NCBI RefSeq assembly: GCF_036181745.1
Contig: NZ_CP108080.1
Location: 7,815,501 to 7,879,500, forward strand
Length of the DNA stretch: 64,000 nucleotides
From: Streptomyces sp. NBC_00259
GTDB lineage: Bacteria > Actinomycetota > Actinomycetes > Streptomycetales > Streptomycetaceae
Reading direction: 5' to 3'
Below are positions 49,681 to 58,826 of the stretch, one piece after another. Both the position numbers and the translations under genes were made by a program. Under the pieces are notes generated by a model that saw only the letters and a program-made list of their open reading frames with translations, was not told the origin of the DNA and did no database searches. Positions within the stretch are counted from its first letter, which is position 1. The number at the start of each line of letters is the position of its first letter.

Positions 49681-51096
49681 TCACCGCACGTCGGACCCTC
49701 GACTCAGCGCGCAGGAGTTGACCACGTCACCGCCCGCGGGCCTCGGAACCGTCCGGTCCGCGGGCGGTGCCGTGCCGTCCTCCACCCAGTCGGTCAGCGC
49801 CGCGAACGCCGAGCGGTAGCAGGGCAGGATCGGCCGCAGCCGGTCCGGATACGTGTCGTACAGGCCGTCGGTGTGCGTGCCCGCCTCGATCGTGTAGTAG
49901 CGGTGCAGCGCCGAGCGGCCGCGGCCGTCGATCATCCGCGCGTACACATCCGAGTCCTGACGGATCGGCAGCAGAGTGTCCAGATCGCCGTGCAGCGTGA
50001 TCAGCGGCTTGCCGATCCTGCCCGTGAGCGCCACCTTGGCCAGCGCCCGCCGCACCGTCGTGGGACGAGACGCGAGGTCGTACTCCGCGTCCGAAGGGCA
50101 GACCGCGAAGATCTGCTCCGGTGAGGATCCCGCCGAGGCCCCTGGGCAGTTCCGGTCGTACGCCGGATCGAACTCGGCCCGGAAGATCTTCTGGGTGAGG
50201 CCCCAGTAGGCCTTCTCGTGGTACGGCCACAGGAACTGCGAACCGGGCGCGAATCCGGCCGTCAGCAGATCGTCGTCATCGGCCCGGCCCAGTGTGCGGG
50301 CCACGGTCACCGGCAGGCTCGTCAGAGGGCTCGGTCCGCGCGCGGTCCACAGGACGCCTTCCCAGTCCACGCCGCCGTCGTACAGCTCCGGGTGGTTCTC
50401 CAGCTGCCAGCGGGTGAGATAGCCGCCGTTGGAGATGCCCGTCATGTACGTGCGGGCCGGTGCGTGTCCGTAGCGCTGCCCGGCCACGCGCTTCGCCGCC
50501 CGCGTCAGCTCGGTGACGCGCCGGTTCCACTCGGCGACGGCGTCACCGGGTCCGCGGCCGTCCGTGAAGAAGTCGGGCCCGGTATTGCCCTTGTCGGTGG
50601 CGGCGTACGCGTACCCCTGCGCCAGCACATGGTCGGAGATGAGCGCGTCGGTGGAGTACTGCCGCCGGGTGCCGGGGGCGCCCGTGACGACGAGTCCGCC
50701 GTTCCACCGGTCGGGGAGCCGGATGACGAACTGGGCGTCATGCCGCCAGTCGTGGGTGGCGTTGAGACGCGAGTCGTCGGGGAAGTAGCCGTCGATCTGG
50801 ATGCCCGGCACCCCGGAGGGGTTCCGGGTGCCCGCAGCCGCCAGACCGGCCTGGTCCGCCGTGTCGGTGTACGAGGTCCCGGCAAGCGCCGCCGTGGTGA
50901 GATCTCCGAGACAGGCCGCCTGCTGACGCGCCGCACCGGGAACGTCGAGACGGTCCTGGCGGGCGCAGTGGGCGGTTGCCGCCTCCGCGTCCGCCGGGCG
51001 GGCGTCGGCGAGCGACGCCGTCGTGGACGTCGTGGCGAGCGCGAGGAGCAGCGCGGCGAGGGCCGGTGCTCTCCGGGTCGGGCGGAACAGACGCAT
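49681..51096 (-). CDS. Secreted tannase/feruloyl-esterase-like alpha/beta hydrolase
   Basis: A 471-residue exported hydrolase. A Sec signal covers about residues 1-32 (RAPALAALLLALATTSTTAS). The nucleophile elbow is TYMTGISNGGYLTRWQLENH (GxSxG), the acid lies around TLHGDLDTLLPI, and the His in IEAGTHTDGLYDTYP. Cysteines near both ends could form disulfides. The layout matches the tannase/feruloyl esterase family and also 3-hydroxybutyrate oligomer hydrolases; the substrate is open. It stands alone. Confidence 0.85.
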   Translation of the reverse strand: MRLFRPTRRAPALAALLLALATTSTTASLADARPADAEAATAHCARQDRLDVPGAARQQAACLGDLTTAALAGTSYTDTADQAGLAAAGTRNPSGVPGIQIDGYFPDDSRLNATHDWRHDAQFVIRLPDRWNGGLVVTGAPGTRRQYSTDALISDHVLAQGYAYAATDKGNTGPDFFTDGRGPGDAVAEWNRRVTELTRAAKRVAGQRYGHAPARTYMTGISNGGYLTRWQLENHPELYDGGVDWEGVLWTARGPSPLTSLPVTVARTLGRADDDDLLTAGFAPGSQFLWPYHEKAYWGLTQKIFRAEFDPAYDRNCPGASAGSSPEQIFAVCPSDAEYDLASRPTTVRRALAKVALTGRIGKPLITLHGDLDTLLPIRQDSDVYARMIDGRGRSALHRYYTIEAGTHTDGLYDTYPDRLRPILPCYRSAFAALTDWVEDGTAPPADRTVPRPAGGDVVNSCALSRGSDVR

Positions 51097-51350
51097 GGCG
51101 GCGGCCTCCGAGTCAACGGCGAAGAGGTGGGTGCGCCGCCCCAGGGTGCTGTGGCCCCCTCCTTACGGCCATAGGGTCGGCCCACACCTAGCGATGGCCG
51201 CTCATGTGGGGGCTCATTCAGGGCCATCAGAAGCCGCCCAGGAACTACTCAGAACTGCTCAGGAACTACAGGAGCGGCTCAGCCGTGCTCGCCGACTCGG
51301 TGCCGCGCGCCGCGCTCGGCCGGTCGGTGTGACCAGGCCCGGGCAGGTCC

Positions 51351-52154
51351 TCAGGAAGGACGCACGGCCATCTTGTCCAGTGCCTCCAGCAGACCCGGCA
51401 GTTCGGGTCCGCGTCCCACCGGCAGCACCTCGCCGGGCTCCTCGTCCAGCAGCACGAACGCGATGTCGTCGGTCCTGGCCACCAGTGACCAGCCCGGCCC
51501 GTCCGCGCGCAGCATCCGGGCACCGTCCGGGGCGAAACTGGAGCGGACCCGTCCGAGCGGCGGGGCGTCGTCCACGTAGCTGTGGAGCTCCTTGAGTACC
51601 CGTCGCACCCCTTCGTGCGGTGTCGCGCGCTCCTCCTCCGGCGCGTCGGGCTGGACGAACGTCATCTGATCCGCCACCTGTTCGCGCCACACCGCCCATT
51701 GCAGCGCGACCTCGTCCGCACCCAGACGGCGCTGGGCGGGACCCCAGGCGTTCGTGTCGGGCGGGGTGAGCGGTGGTCCGCCCCCGTCCTCCTCGTCCGG
51801 GTCGTGGGGCGCGGGCACACCGGGCGCGACGGTCGCCACGGCCAGCGGCCAGCCGGGCAGACCTGCGACGACCGAGCGGTCGCTGGGCGACAGGTCGTAC
51901 TCCATCCCGCAGTCCCACGACGCGATCGCGACGGCCACCAGGGACACGTCGTCGATCACGACCGTCCACCGGGCGCCGTCGCCGTCCTGGCCGAGGACCA
52001 GCCCGTACCCGTCGGCGTACGGCTCGAGCCCCAGCGACGCGCACGCCGCCGGGTAGTCGTCGCCGAGCACGCTGGGGAACTGCGAGGGTGTCAGCAGCAG
52101 CGCGGTCAGCACAAAGAGCTCGTCGTCGTCCGCCGCCTGGTCCGTCCCGGCCAC
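51351..52154 (-). CDS. Hypothetical protein
   Basis: A 267-residue acidic, Pro/Asp-rich cytoplasmic protein, started at GTG 52154. There are no membrane segments or known motifs. ARWTVVIDDVSLVAVAIASW and GPGWSLVARTDDIAFVLLDE look like beta-rich halves of a repeated fold. It resembles uncharacterised streptomycete proteins. Function not recognised. Confidence 0.75.
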   Translation of the reverse strand: MAGTDQAADDDELFVLTALLLTPSQFPSVLGDDYPAACASLGLEPYADGYGLVLGQDGDGARWTVVIDDVSLVAVAIASWDCGMEYDLSPSDRSVVAGLPGWPLAVATVAPGVPAPHDPDEEDGGGPPLTPPDTNAWGPAQRRLGADEVALQWAVWREQVADQMTFVQPDAPEEERATPHEGVRRVLKELHSYVDDAPPLGRVRSSFAPDGARMLRADGPGWSLVARTDDIAFVLLDEEPGEVLPVGRGPELPGLLEALDKMAVRPS

Positions 52155-52281
52155 GGCATCCTCCCCATGCGATCGTTCGTCGGCGCACCTTAACCAGTGG
52201 GTAACCCCGACGTCGAGAGTTCGCGGCAGGAATCCGGCGCGAGCTGATCCGCGACCGGCGGTAACCCGCCGGGTCGTGCCG

Positions 52282-52593
52282 TCAGGCGGCGGGCAGTCCG
52301 AGGAGACTGCGGGCCACGGACTGCGGGGACTCGTCCCGCTCGCGGGCGAGGGCGATGACCGCCCGGCAGGCCAGTTCGTTCACCCCGAAGGACAGCGCCT
52401 CGGGGGAGACCCAGCTCGAAGCCTCGTCGATGCCCCGCTGGTTGTCCTCCGCGCAGGCGGACACATAGGTCGCCGCGGCCTCGAAGAGGTTGTGCTGCCG
52501 CGGCCGCTCGGCCGCGGGCCGTGCCGCGCTCGTCGCCCCGCCCTCGTGGGGCGTGCGGACCTTGCGGAGTCTGCGCTTCACCCTGTCGAACAC
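52282..52593 (-). CDS. Hypothetical protein
   Basis: A 103-residue protein from GTG 52593 (VFDRVKRRLRKV), with AAGGGG about eight bases upstream. The basic N-terminus is followed by a helical part, LFEAAATYVSACAEDNQRGI and ELACRAVIALARERDESPQS. Family not recognised. It is next to the PadR gene on the same strand. Confidence 0.65.
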   Translation of the reverse strand: MFDRVKRRLRKVRTPHEGGATSAARPAAERPRQHNLFEAAATYVSACAEDNQRGIDEASSWVSPEALSFGVNELACRAVIALARERDESPQSVARSLLGLPAA

Positions 52594-52618
52594 CCATGGC
52601 CCCTTCCCTCGTACACCG

Positions 52619-53167
52619 TCACTCTTCCGGTGTACCCCGCCGGGGTGGCAAGTCCTCCTGCAAACGGCTCCTGAGCCATGTCAGTTCTGCCTTGCTGGTG
52701 GCCCGGGCGATGGTGAGGATCCCCCGGCGGTACGGGTCGTCGAGCTCCTCGGCCCGCAGCGGCCTGTCGCCTTCGTAGAAGAAGCTGGCCGGCTGCTCGA
52801 GGAACTCCAGGCGCCGCCGGAGCACGGCAGCCCGCGCCGGTGCGTCCGGGAGGTGTCGGAGGAACGCCAGCACCGTGAACCAGCGATTCTCGTCGGTGAT
52901 GTCCTGCTGTGCGGGTTCGGCCAGCCGCTGCAGCAGATCCTGGCGTCCCGCGTCGGTGAGGCTGAGGACATGACGGGGTGCGGCGGCCCGTCCCGGCTGG
53001 CTCTCGCGGACCAGCAGCCCGGCCTTCTCCAGGCGCTTGATGGCGGGGTACAGCGTGCTCTCGGCCACGGGGCGCACATGCCCGGTGAGCGCGGTGATGC
53101 GCTTGCGCAGCTCGTAGCCGTGCAGCGGGGCGTCGTACAGGAATCCGAGGATGGCGAGCTCCAGCAT
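52619..53167 (-). CDS. PadR-family transcriptional regulator
   Basis: A 182-residue repressor. The winged helix is MLELAILGFLYDAPLHGYEL, then VAESTLYPAIKRLEKAGLLV. The C-terminal dimerisation helix carries AAVLRRRLEFLEQPASFFYE. I prefer ATG 53167; ATG 53185 would add six residues. It diverges from an alpha/beta-hydrolase gene, with a 34-bp symmetric operator between the two, so it very likely controls both. Confidence 0.9.
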   Translation of the reverse strand: MLELAILGFLYDAPLHGYELRKRITALTGHVRPVAESTLYPAIKRLEKAGLLVRESQPGRAAAPRHVLSLTDAGRQDLLQRLAEPAQQDITDENRWFTVLAFLRHLPDAPARAAVLRRRLEFLEQPASFFYEGDRPLRAEELDDPYRRGILTIARATSKAELTWLRSRLQEDLPPRRGTPEE

Positions 53168-53197
53168 GCCCGCATTCTGCCGCATGTTCGGTCGGGG

Positions 53198-53231
53198 TAC
53201 ATCGTTGACGTAGTACTACGACACCGATGTA
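53198..53231. promoter_or_regulatory. 34-bp symmetric operator between PadR and hydrolase genes
   Basis: A perfect 12-bp palindrome CGTAGTACTACG (53209-53220) is flanked at equal 4-bp distances by TACATCG (53198-53204) and its reverse complement CGATGTA (53225-53231). A strong candidate for the PadR site. Confidence 0.75.
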
Positions 53232-53293
53232 TATTCGCTTCTCGTCCGGCGGGAGACGCCGGGCAGGACAGGGCGATCAGGGGAGCGGCAGAC

Positions 53294-54097
53294 ATGCGAG
53301 CAGCGGCGTTCGACGGGAAGGGAAGCCTCATCCGGTGGACGGAGTCGGCGGGGGAGGAGCCGGCCCGGGTGTACGTGCACGGTCTGGGCGCGGCCGCCAC
53401 CGTCTACCACGCGCACATCGCCGGCCACCCTCTCCTGGCCGGCCGCCGGTCGCTCTTCGTCGATCTCCCGGGCCACGGCATCAGCGACCGGCCCGCGGAC
53501 TTCGGCTACACGCTGGAGGACCACGCGGACGCACTGGCCGCCGCGCTCGACGAGGCCGGCGTCCGCGGCGCCGAGATCGTCGCGCACAGCATGGGCGGCG
53601 CGGTGGCCATCGTCCTCGCCCACCGACGGCCCGGACTCGTGTCCCGGCTCGTGCTCACGGAGGCCAACCTCGACCCGGGCCCGAGGCGGACCGCGGGCGG
53701 CAGCGGCATCGCCGCCTACTCCGAGGAGGAGTTCGTGCACGGCGGCGGATTCGCCCGCGTACTGGAGCGGGTGGGACCCGCCTGGGCCGCGACGATGAGG
53801 CTCGCCGATCCGACGGCGCTGTACCGGACCGCGGCCTGGCTCCTGCACGGCACGCGGCCGACCATGCGGCGGATGCTCCTGGACTGCGCCGTCCCGCGCG
53901 TCTATCTGCAGGGCGGTCTCAGCGGTGAACTGGCCGGCGAGAGCGAACTGGTTAACGCCGGGGTCCGGGTCGTCACCGTCCCCGGCGCGGGGCACAACGT
54001 CATGTTCGACGCGCCCGAGGCGTTCGTGCGCGCGGTCGCGGGGATCGACGACGACGCCCGGGAGCAGGAGGTCACCGAGGCGGCCGCCGCCCGATGA
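53294..54097 (+). CDS. Alpha/beta-fold hydrolase
   Basis: A 267-residue cytoplasmic hydrolase. Features are the oxyanion region YVHGLGAAATVYHAHIAGHP, the DLPGHGISDRP motif, the nucleophile Ser in VAHSMGGAVAIVLAH, and the catalytic His in VPGAGHNVMFDAPEAF. ATG 53294 has GGGAG upstream. It is probably controlled by the divergent PadR protein. The substrate is unknown. Confidence 0.92.
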   Translation: MRAAAFDGKGSLIRWTESAGEEPARVYVHGLGAAATVYHAHIAGHPLLAGRRSLFVDLPGHGISDRPADFGYTLEDHADALAAALDEAGVRGAEIVAHSMGGAVAIVLAHRRPGLVSRLVLTEANLDPGPRRTAGGSGIAAYSEEEFVHGGGFARVLERVGPAWAATMRLADPTALYRTAAWLLHGTRPTMRRMLLDCAVPRVYLQGGLSGELAGESELVNAGVRVVTVPGAGHNVMFDAPEAFVRAVAGIDDDAREQEVTEAAAAR

Positions 54098-54100
54098 CGC

Positions 54101-54709
54101 TCAGCCTTGACCGTTCTGACGCACCGCCACGGCCAGGAAGCGCGCCTCCTCGTCGGCGTACGAGACCAGTCTCCAGCCGGAACCACCCAGCAGCGGACGG
54201 AGGTTGGGCTCGGCACGCAGATCGTCCCCGGTGAGCTGCCGGCCCTGGCGAGCGGCCAGCGCGGCCCGCCCGACGGGGTGGAAGAGCGCGAGCTGTCCAC
54301 CAGGGCGCACCACGCGCGCCAGCTCGCGCAGATTGTCGGCGGGCCGGGGCAGATGCGCGATGAGACCGGCGGCGAACACCGCGTCGAGCGACGCGGAACG
54401 CAGCGGCAGCCGCGCCACGTCGGTCAGCAGCAGCGCACCGATGCCGTCCCGCCCGGCGCGTACCGCCGCCTCCAGCATCGCCGGGGTCAGATCGGCCCCT
54501 ATGACCGTGCCTTCCCTGCCCACCGCCTGCCGCAGAGCGGGCAGCGCGCGACCGGTCCCGCAGCCCGCGTCCAGGACCGCGTCGCCCGGCCGGAGGGCCA
54601 ACGCCGCGACGCCGGAGGCATAGGCGGGACCGTCGCCGGAGAACCGCGCGTCCCAGCCGGCCGCCCGGGCGCCGAAGAACTCCTGGACATGTGTGTGGTC
54701 GAGGGTCAT
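54101..54709 (-). CDS. Class I SAM-dependent methyltransferase
   Basis: A 202-residue methyltransferase (Methyltransf_11 type) from ATG 54709 (MTLDHTHVQEFFGARAAGWD). Motif I is VLDAGCGTGRALPAL, motif II GTVIGADLTPAMLEAAV, and post-motifs are DAVFAAGLIAHLPRPADNLR and ELARVVRPGGQLALFHPVGR. Acceptor unknown. It lies 3 bp from the end of the hydrolase gene, tail to tail. Confidence 0.9.
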   Translation of the reverse strand: MTLDHTHVQEFFGARAAGWDARFSGDGPAYASGVAALALRPGDAVLDAGCGTGRALPALRQAVGREGTVIGADLTPAMLEAAVRAGRDGIGALLLTDVARLPLRSASLDAVFAAGLIAHLPRPADNLRELARVVRPGGQLALFHPVGRAALAARQGRQLTGDDLRAEPNLRPLLGGSGWRLVSYADEEARFLAVAVRQNGQG

Positions 54710-54881
54710 GGGCCCATGATTCCGCAGCGTCGGCCGTTTCCTCGACACCCCCTCAGAACAGACGTACGGCGCACTCGTTCGAGCCCGGCACGATCGTTCT
54801 GAAACATCGGCTGTCATATTCCATCAGGTTTCGAAATGCGCCCCAGTCATGCGCCCCCACCGGGACTACCGTCCCTGAGCC

Positions 54882-55691
54882 ATGGGACACCTGGACCACG
54901 CCACCTTCGGCTGGCTGACCCCCGTGCTGTCGTACGCGATGGCCTGCATCGGCGCCGCCCTCGGGCTGCGCTGCACCGTGCGCGCGCTCGAATCGACGGG
55001 CCGTTCCCGCCGCAACTGGCTCATCACCGCGGCCTCCGCCATCGGTACCGGCATCTGGACGATGCACTTCGTCGCCATGCTCGGCTTCGGCGTCACCGGC
55101 ACCGACATCCGCTACAACGTGCCGCTGACCATCCTCAGCCTGGTCGTCGCCATGGCCGTCGTCGGCGCCGGAGTCTTCGCCGTCGGCTACAGCCGGGACC
55201 GCGTCCGGGCCCTGCTGCTCGGCGGCCTCACCACCGGCCTCGGCGTCGCCAGCATGCACTACCTCGGCATGGCCGCCCTGCGGTTGCACGGCGAAGTGAC
55301 CTACGACCCACTGCTCGTCGCACTCTCCGTGGCCATCGCCGTCGTCGCCGCCACCGCCGCCCTGTGGGCCGCCCTCAACATCAAGTCCGCCGTCGCCGTC
55401 GCCCTCGCCTCCCTCGTCATGGGCGCAGCGGTCAGCAGCATGCACTACACCGGCATGTTCGCCGTCCGGGTCAACGTCGAGCCGTCGGGCGGGTCACTGC
55501 CCGGAGCCACGGCGATGCAGTTCATCTTCCCCCTCGCCGTCGGCCTCGGCTCGTACCTCTTCCTCACCTCCGCATTCGTGGCCCTCACCCCGACGGCGCG
55601 CGAACGGGCCGACTACGCCTCCGCGGAGCGCATCACCGAACCGGCCACCGAACCGGCCACCGCACCATCGCCGACACCGACCACCCCGTAA
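54882..55691 (+). CDS. MHYT-domain membrane sensor
   Basis: A 269-residue membrane protein with seven helices and the MHYT motif in three places: GIWTMHFVAMLGF, GVASMHYLGMAAL and AVSSMHYTGMFAV, near residues 60, 125 and 190. MHYT domains are proposed to bind copper and sense O2, CO or NO. Unlike most, it lacks an attached GGDEF or kinase domain and ends in a Thr/Pro-rich tail. It lies 46 bp upstream of the conservon kinase gene on the same strand and may feed signals into it. Confidence 0.92.
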   Translation: MGHLDHATFGWLTPVLSYAMACIGAALGLRCTVRALESTGRSRRNWLITAASAIGTGIWTMHFVAMLGFGVTGTDIRYNVPLTILSLVVAMAVVGAGVFAVGYSRDRVRALLLGGLTTGLGVASMHYLGMAALRLHGEVTYDPLLVALSVAIAVVAATAALWAALNIKSAVAVALASLVMGAAVSSMHYTGMFAVRVNVEPSGGSLPGATAMQFIFPLAVGLGSYLFLTSAFVALTPTARERADYASAERITEPATEPATAPSPTPTTP

Positions 55692-55737
55692 GGCCGCCCC
55701 GTCGCGTCCACCGCCCCGCACCCGGAACGAGGAGGCC

Positions 55738-58371
55738 ATGCGCACACCTCGCAGCACCCCCGGCGCCGAGTCGCCGCCAACGCACGCGCATCCGCCCGCC
55801 GCCTCCAAGGCGCCGGCGGTGCGCGGGCGCCGCGCCCACGCAGGACCGCCCGCGGAAGAACGGCCAGGACCCGGAACGGACCACGCCCCGGCCACGGCCC
55901 GCGTCCAGGAGGAGCCCGGCGAAGGGTGGCGACTGCGTCCCAGGACCGTACGCGCCAAGATCATCTCGCTCCTGATGGTGCCCGTCGTCTCCCTGCTCGC
56001 GCTGTGGGGCTTCGCCACCGTCACCACCGCACAGGACGTCGCCCGGCTGCGTCAGCTCCAGGACCTCGGGGAGCGCGTCGGCGACCCCGTCGCCGGAGCC
56101 GTCACCGCCCTGCAGGCCGAACGCCGCGCCGCACTGCGCCAGATCGCCGCCCCCGACGCCCAGCGTGCCGCCGAACTCGAACAGCAGGCCGAACTCACCG
56201 ACGAAGCCCTCGCGCGACTGTCCCTCGGCACGTCCCACACCGTCGCCGACGCGGGCGACCTCCCCACCGGCGTCGCCGACCGCCTCGACCGGTTCCTCAC
56301 CGATGCCGGCGGACTGCGCGCCCAGCGCACCGCCGTCCTGAACCGCAAGGCCGACTGGGACCGTACGTACGAGAAGTACACCGCCACCATCACCTCGGCC
56401 TTCGGCGTCAACGGCGCACTCACCGGAACCCAGGACTCCGGACCCGGCTCCGACGCCCGCGTCCTGCTCGAGTTCGGCCGTGCCGCCGAAATGCTCGCCC
56501 GCGAGGACGCACTGCTCACCACCGCCAGGACCGCCGGGACCTTCGGCGCCGAACGGCTGCGGCAGTTCACCGGCGCCGTCGAGACCCGCCGCGCCCTCAC
56601 CGAATCCGCCGTCGCCGACCTGCGCCCGGCCGAGCGCGCCGGATGGCGCGAACTCACCGCACAGAGCGCCTACCAGGCCCTGCTGTCCGCCGAGGACAAG
56701 ACCCTCGCCGCAGCGGCCGGCCGCCGGGCCGCCGAAGCCGTACCGGCCACCACCTGGGACACCGCCCACAGCACCGTCCGCACCGCGATGCGGGACATCG
56801 AGACGAACGCCCGGCGCGGCGCAGCGGACCGTGCCGACCCCTTCGGGCAGGGACTGTTCACCGCCGCCGGCGCCGCCGTGCTCCTCGGTCTCGCCGCCGT
56901 CGCCGCCTCCCTCGTCATCTCCGTACGCATCGGACGCGCCCTCGTCGTCGAACTCGTCAGCCTCCGCAACACCGCCCTGGAGATCGCCCGGCACAAACTG
57001 CCCCACGCCATGCGCCGGCTCCGCTCCGGAGAAGAGATCGACGTACAGGCCGAGGCCCCGCCCGGACCACCGCCACCGGACGAGATCGCCCAGGTCGGCG
57101 AGGCACTGTCCACCGTCCACCGCGCCGCGCTCAGTGCCGCCGTCGAACGCGCCGAACTCAGCCGCGGCATCTCCGGAGTCTTCGTCAATCTCGCCCGCCG
57201 CAGCCAGGTCCTCGTCCACCGCCAGCTCAACCTGCTCGACAGCATGGAACGCCGCGCCGAGGACCCCAACGAACTCGGCGACCTCTTCCGCCTCGACCAT
57301 CTGACCACCCGGATGCGCCGCCACGCGGAGAGCCTGATCATCCTGTCCGGCGCCGCTCCCGGCCGCGCCTGGCGGATGCCCGTCCCGCTCACCAACGTCG
57401 TCCGCGCCGCCGTGTCCGAGGTCGAGGACTACGCGCGCGTCGAGGTACGACAGCTCCCCGAAACCTCCGTCGTCGGCGCCGCCGTGGCCGACCTCACCCA
57501 TCTGCTCGCCGAACTCGTCGAGAACGCCGCCCAGTTCTCACCGCCCCACACCAAGGTCCGGGTCAGCGGCGAACCCGTCGGCAACGGCTACGCGCTGGAG
57601 ATCGAGGACCGCGGCCTCGGCATGGGCAAGGAGGCCCTCGCCGACGCCAATCGCCGTATCGAACAGTCCGAGGCGCTCGACCTTTTCGACAGCGACCGGC
57701 TCGGGCTCTTCGTCGTCAGCCGGCTCTCCGCCCGCCACGCCATCAAGGTCCGGCTGCGGACCTCACCGTACGGAGGCACGACCGCGGTCGTACTGATCCC
57801 GACACCCCTGCTCCAGAGCGCCCTCCCGGCCGGGTCCGCACCGTCGGCCGCCGCGCGGTCCGCCGCCGACGCGATCCCGTCCCCGGCACACTTCACCCCG
57901 CACCTCGCCGCCGACGCCACCATCCGCTCCGCCGGGCACGGAGAGGAGTGCCTGCCGGGCCAGACGGGCCGGCATCTCGTCGAGGCCCAGCCCGACGGCG
58001 CCGCACCGCCTCCCGGCGTCATCGCCCTGCGCCTGCGCGATCGCCCGCAGTCCGCCCCGAGGGGCGAATCCCGCCGGTCCGAGCAGCCCTCCGTCCCCTC
58101 CCCACCTGCCCAGCCCTCCTCCCCGGGCGACGGAAACGGCCTTCCACGGCGTGTCCGGCAGGCCAACCTCGTCCCCCAACTGCGCGAAGCTCCCAAGCCC
58201 GAACCGGCGGCGGACCCGGCCGGACCCGCCGCGTACGACACACCGGAACGCACCCCGGAACAGGTCAGGGACCGGATGACCGCCTACCGCGCCGGCTGGA
58301 CCCGCGGCGGCGGCGCCGCACCCGGCAGCCGAACCCACAGCGCCCACAGCAGTGAAGGAGACAACGCATGA
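55738..58371 (+). CDS. cvnA: Conservon-type sensor histidine kinase (CvnA-like)
   Basis: An 877-residue membrane sensor. After a Pro-rich start, a first helix (IISLLMVPVVSLLALWGFAT), a nitrate/nitrite-sensor-type (NIT) extracellular domain to about residue 370 and a second helix (FTAAGAAVLLGLAAVAASLV) follow. HAMP-like and helical parts lead to LFRLDHLTTRMRRHAESLII. The HATPase domain has LAELVENAAQFSPP, EDRGLGMGKEAL and DSDRLGLFVVSRLSARHAIK. The long C-terminal tail is Pro/Ala-rich. SD GAGGAGG precedes ATG 55738. Its stop overlaps the next start (ATGA). Confidence 0.93.
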   Translation: MRTPRSTPGAESPPTHAHPPAASKAPAVRGRRAHAGPPAEERPGPGTDHAPATARVQEEPGEGWRLRPRTVRAKIISLLMVPVVSLLALWGFATVTTAQDVARLRQLQDLGERVGDPVAGAVTALQAERRAALRQIAAPDAQRAAELEQQAELTDEALARLSLGTSHTVADAGDLPTGVADRLDRFLTDAGGLRAQRTAVLNRKADWDRTYEKYTATITSAFGVNGALTGTQDSGPGSDARVLLEFGRAAEMLAREDALLTTARTAGTFGAERLRQFTGAVETRRALTESAVADLRPAERAGWRELTAQSAYQALLSAEDKTLAAAAGRRAAEAVPATTWDTAHSTVRTAMRDIETNARRGAADRADPFGQGLFTAAGAAVLLGLAAVAASLVISVRIGRALVVELVSLRNTALEIARHKLPHAMRRLRSGEEIDVQAEAPPGPPPPDEIAQVGEALSTVHRAALSAAVERAELSRGISGVFVNLARRSQVLVHRQLNLLDSMERRAEDPNELGDLFRLDHLTTRMRRHAESLIILSGAAPGRAWRMPVPLTNVVRAAVSEVEDYARVEVRQLPETSVVGAAVADLTHLLAELVENAAQFSPPHTKVRVSGEPVGNGYALEIEDRGLGMGKEALADANRRIEQSEALDLFDSDRLGLFVVSRLSARHAIKVRLRTSPYGGTTAVVLIPTPLLQSALPAGSAPSAAARSAADAIPSPAHFTPHLAADATIRSAGHGEECLPGQTGRHLVEAQPDGAAPPPGVIALRLRDRPQSAPRGESRRSEQPSVPSPPAQPSSPGDGNGLPRRVRQANLVPQLREAPKPEPAADPAGPAAYDTPERTPEQVRDRMTAYRAGWTRGGGAAPGSRTHSAHSSEGDNA

Positions 58372-58805
58372 TCGACCACGAGAGGATCTCCTCGCACCAC
58401 CGCTCCGGAGAACTCGACTGGCTGCTCGACGACCTGGTGCTACGGGTGGGCGAGGTCCGTCACGCGGTCGTGCTCTCCAACGACGGCCTGGCCGTCGGCG
58501 CCTCCGGCGGGCTCACCCGGGAGGACGCCGAGCACCTCGCCGCCGTCTCCTCCGGGTTCCACAGCCTCGCCAAGGGCGCGGGACGCCACTTCCGCACCGG
58601 CGGGGTGCGCCAGACGATGGTCGAGATGGACGAGGGATTCCTCTTCGTCGCCGCCGCCGGCGAAGGATCCTGCCTCGCCGTGCTCAGTGCCGCGAGCGCC
58701 GACGTGGGCCTCATCGCCTACGAGATGGCCCGCCTCGTCAAGCGCGTCGGCGAGCATCTCCACACCCCACCGCGGCTGTCCACCACCCCACCCGCCGCCG
58801 GCTGA
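58368..58805 (+). CDS. cvnB: Roadblock/LC7 protein (CvnB-like)
   Basis: A 145-residue cytoplasmic protein: SGELDWLLDDLVLRVGEVRH, VLSNDGLAVGASGGLTREDA and EMDEGFLFVAAAGEGSCLAV show the roadblock/LC7 fold. In conservons this protein works with the GTPase CvnD as a GAP-like partner. The gene overlaps the kinase gene. Confidence 0.95.
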   Translation: MIDHERISSHHRSGELDWLLDDLVLRVGEVRHAVVLSNDGLAVGASGGLTREDAEHLAAVSSGFHSLAKGAGRHFRTGGVRQTMVEMDEGFLFVAAAGEGSCLAVLSAASADVGLIAYEMARLVKRVGEHLHTPPRLSTTPPAAG

Positions 58806-58826
58806 CCGGAGGAAGGTTCGAGCGAC

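Noticed and set aside
49727..51227. Alternative frames within the secreted hydrolase gene
   Set aside because: Arg/Pro/Ser-rich shadows without motifs; the hydrolase frame has a signal peptide and a GxSxG motif.
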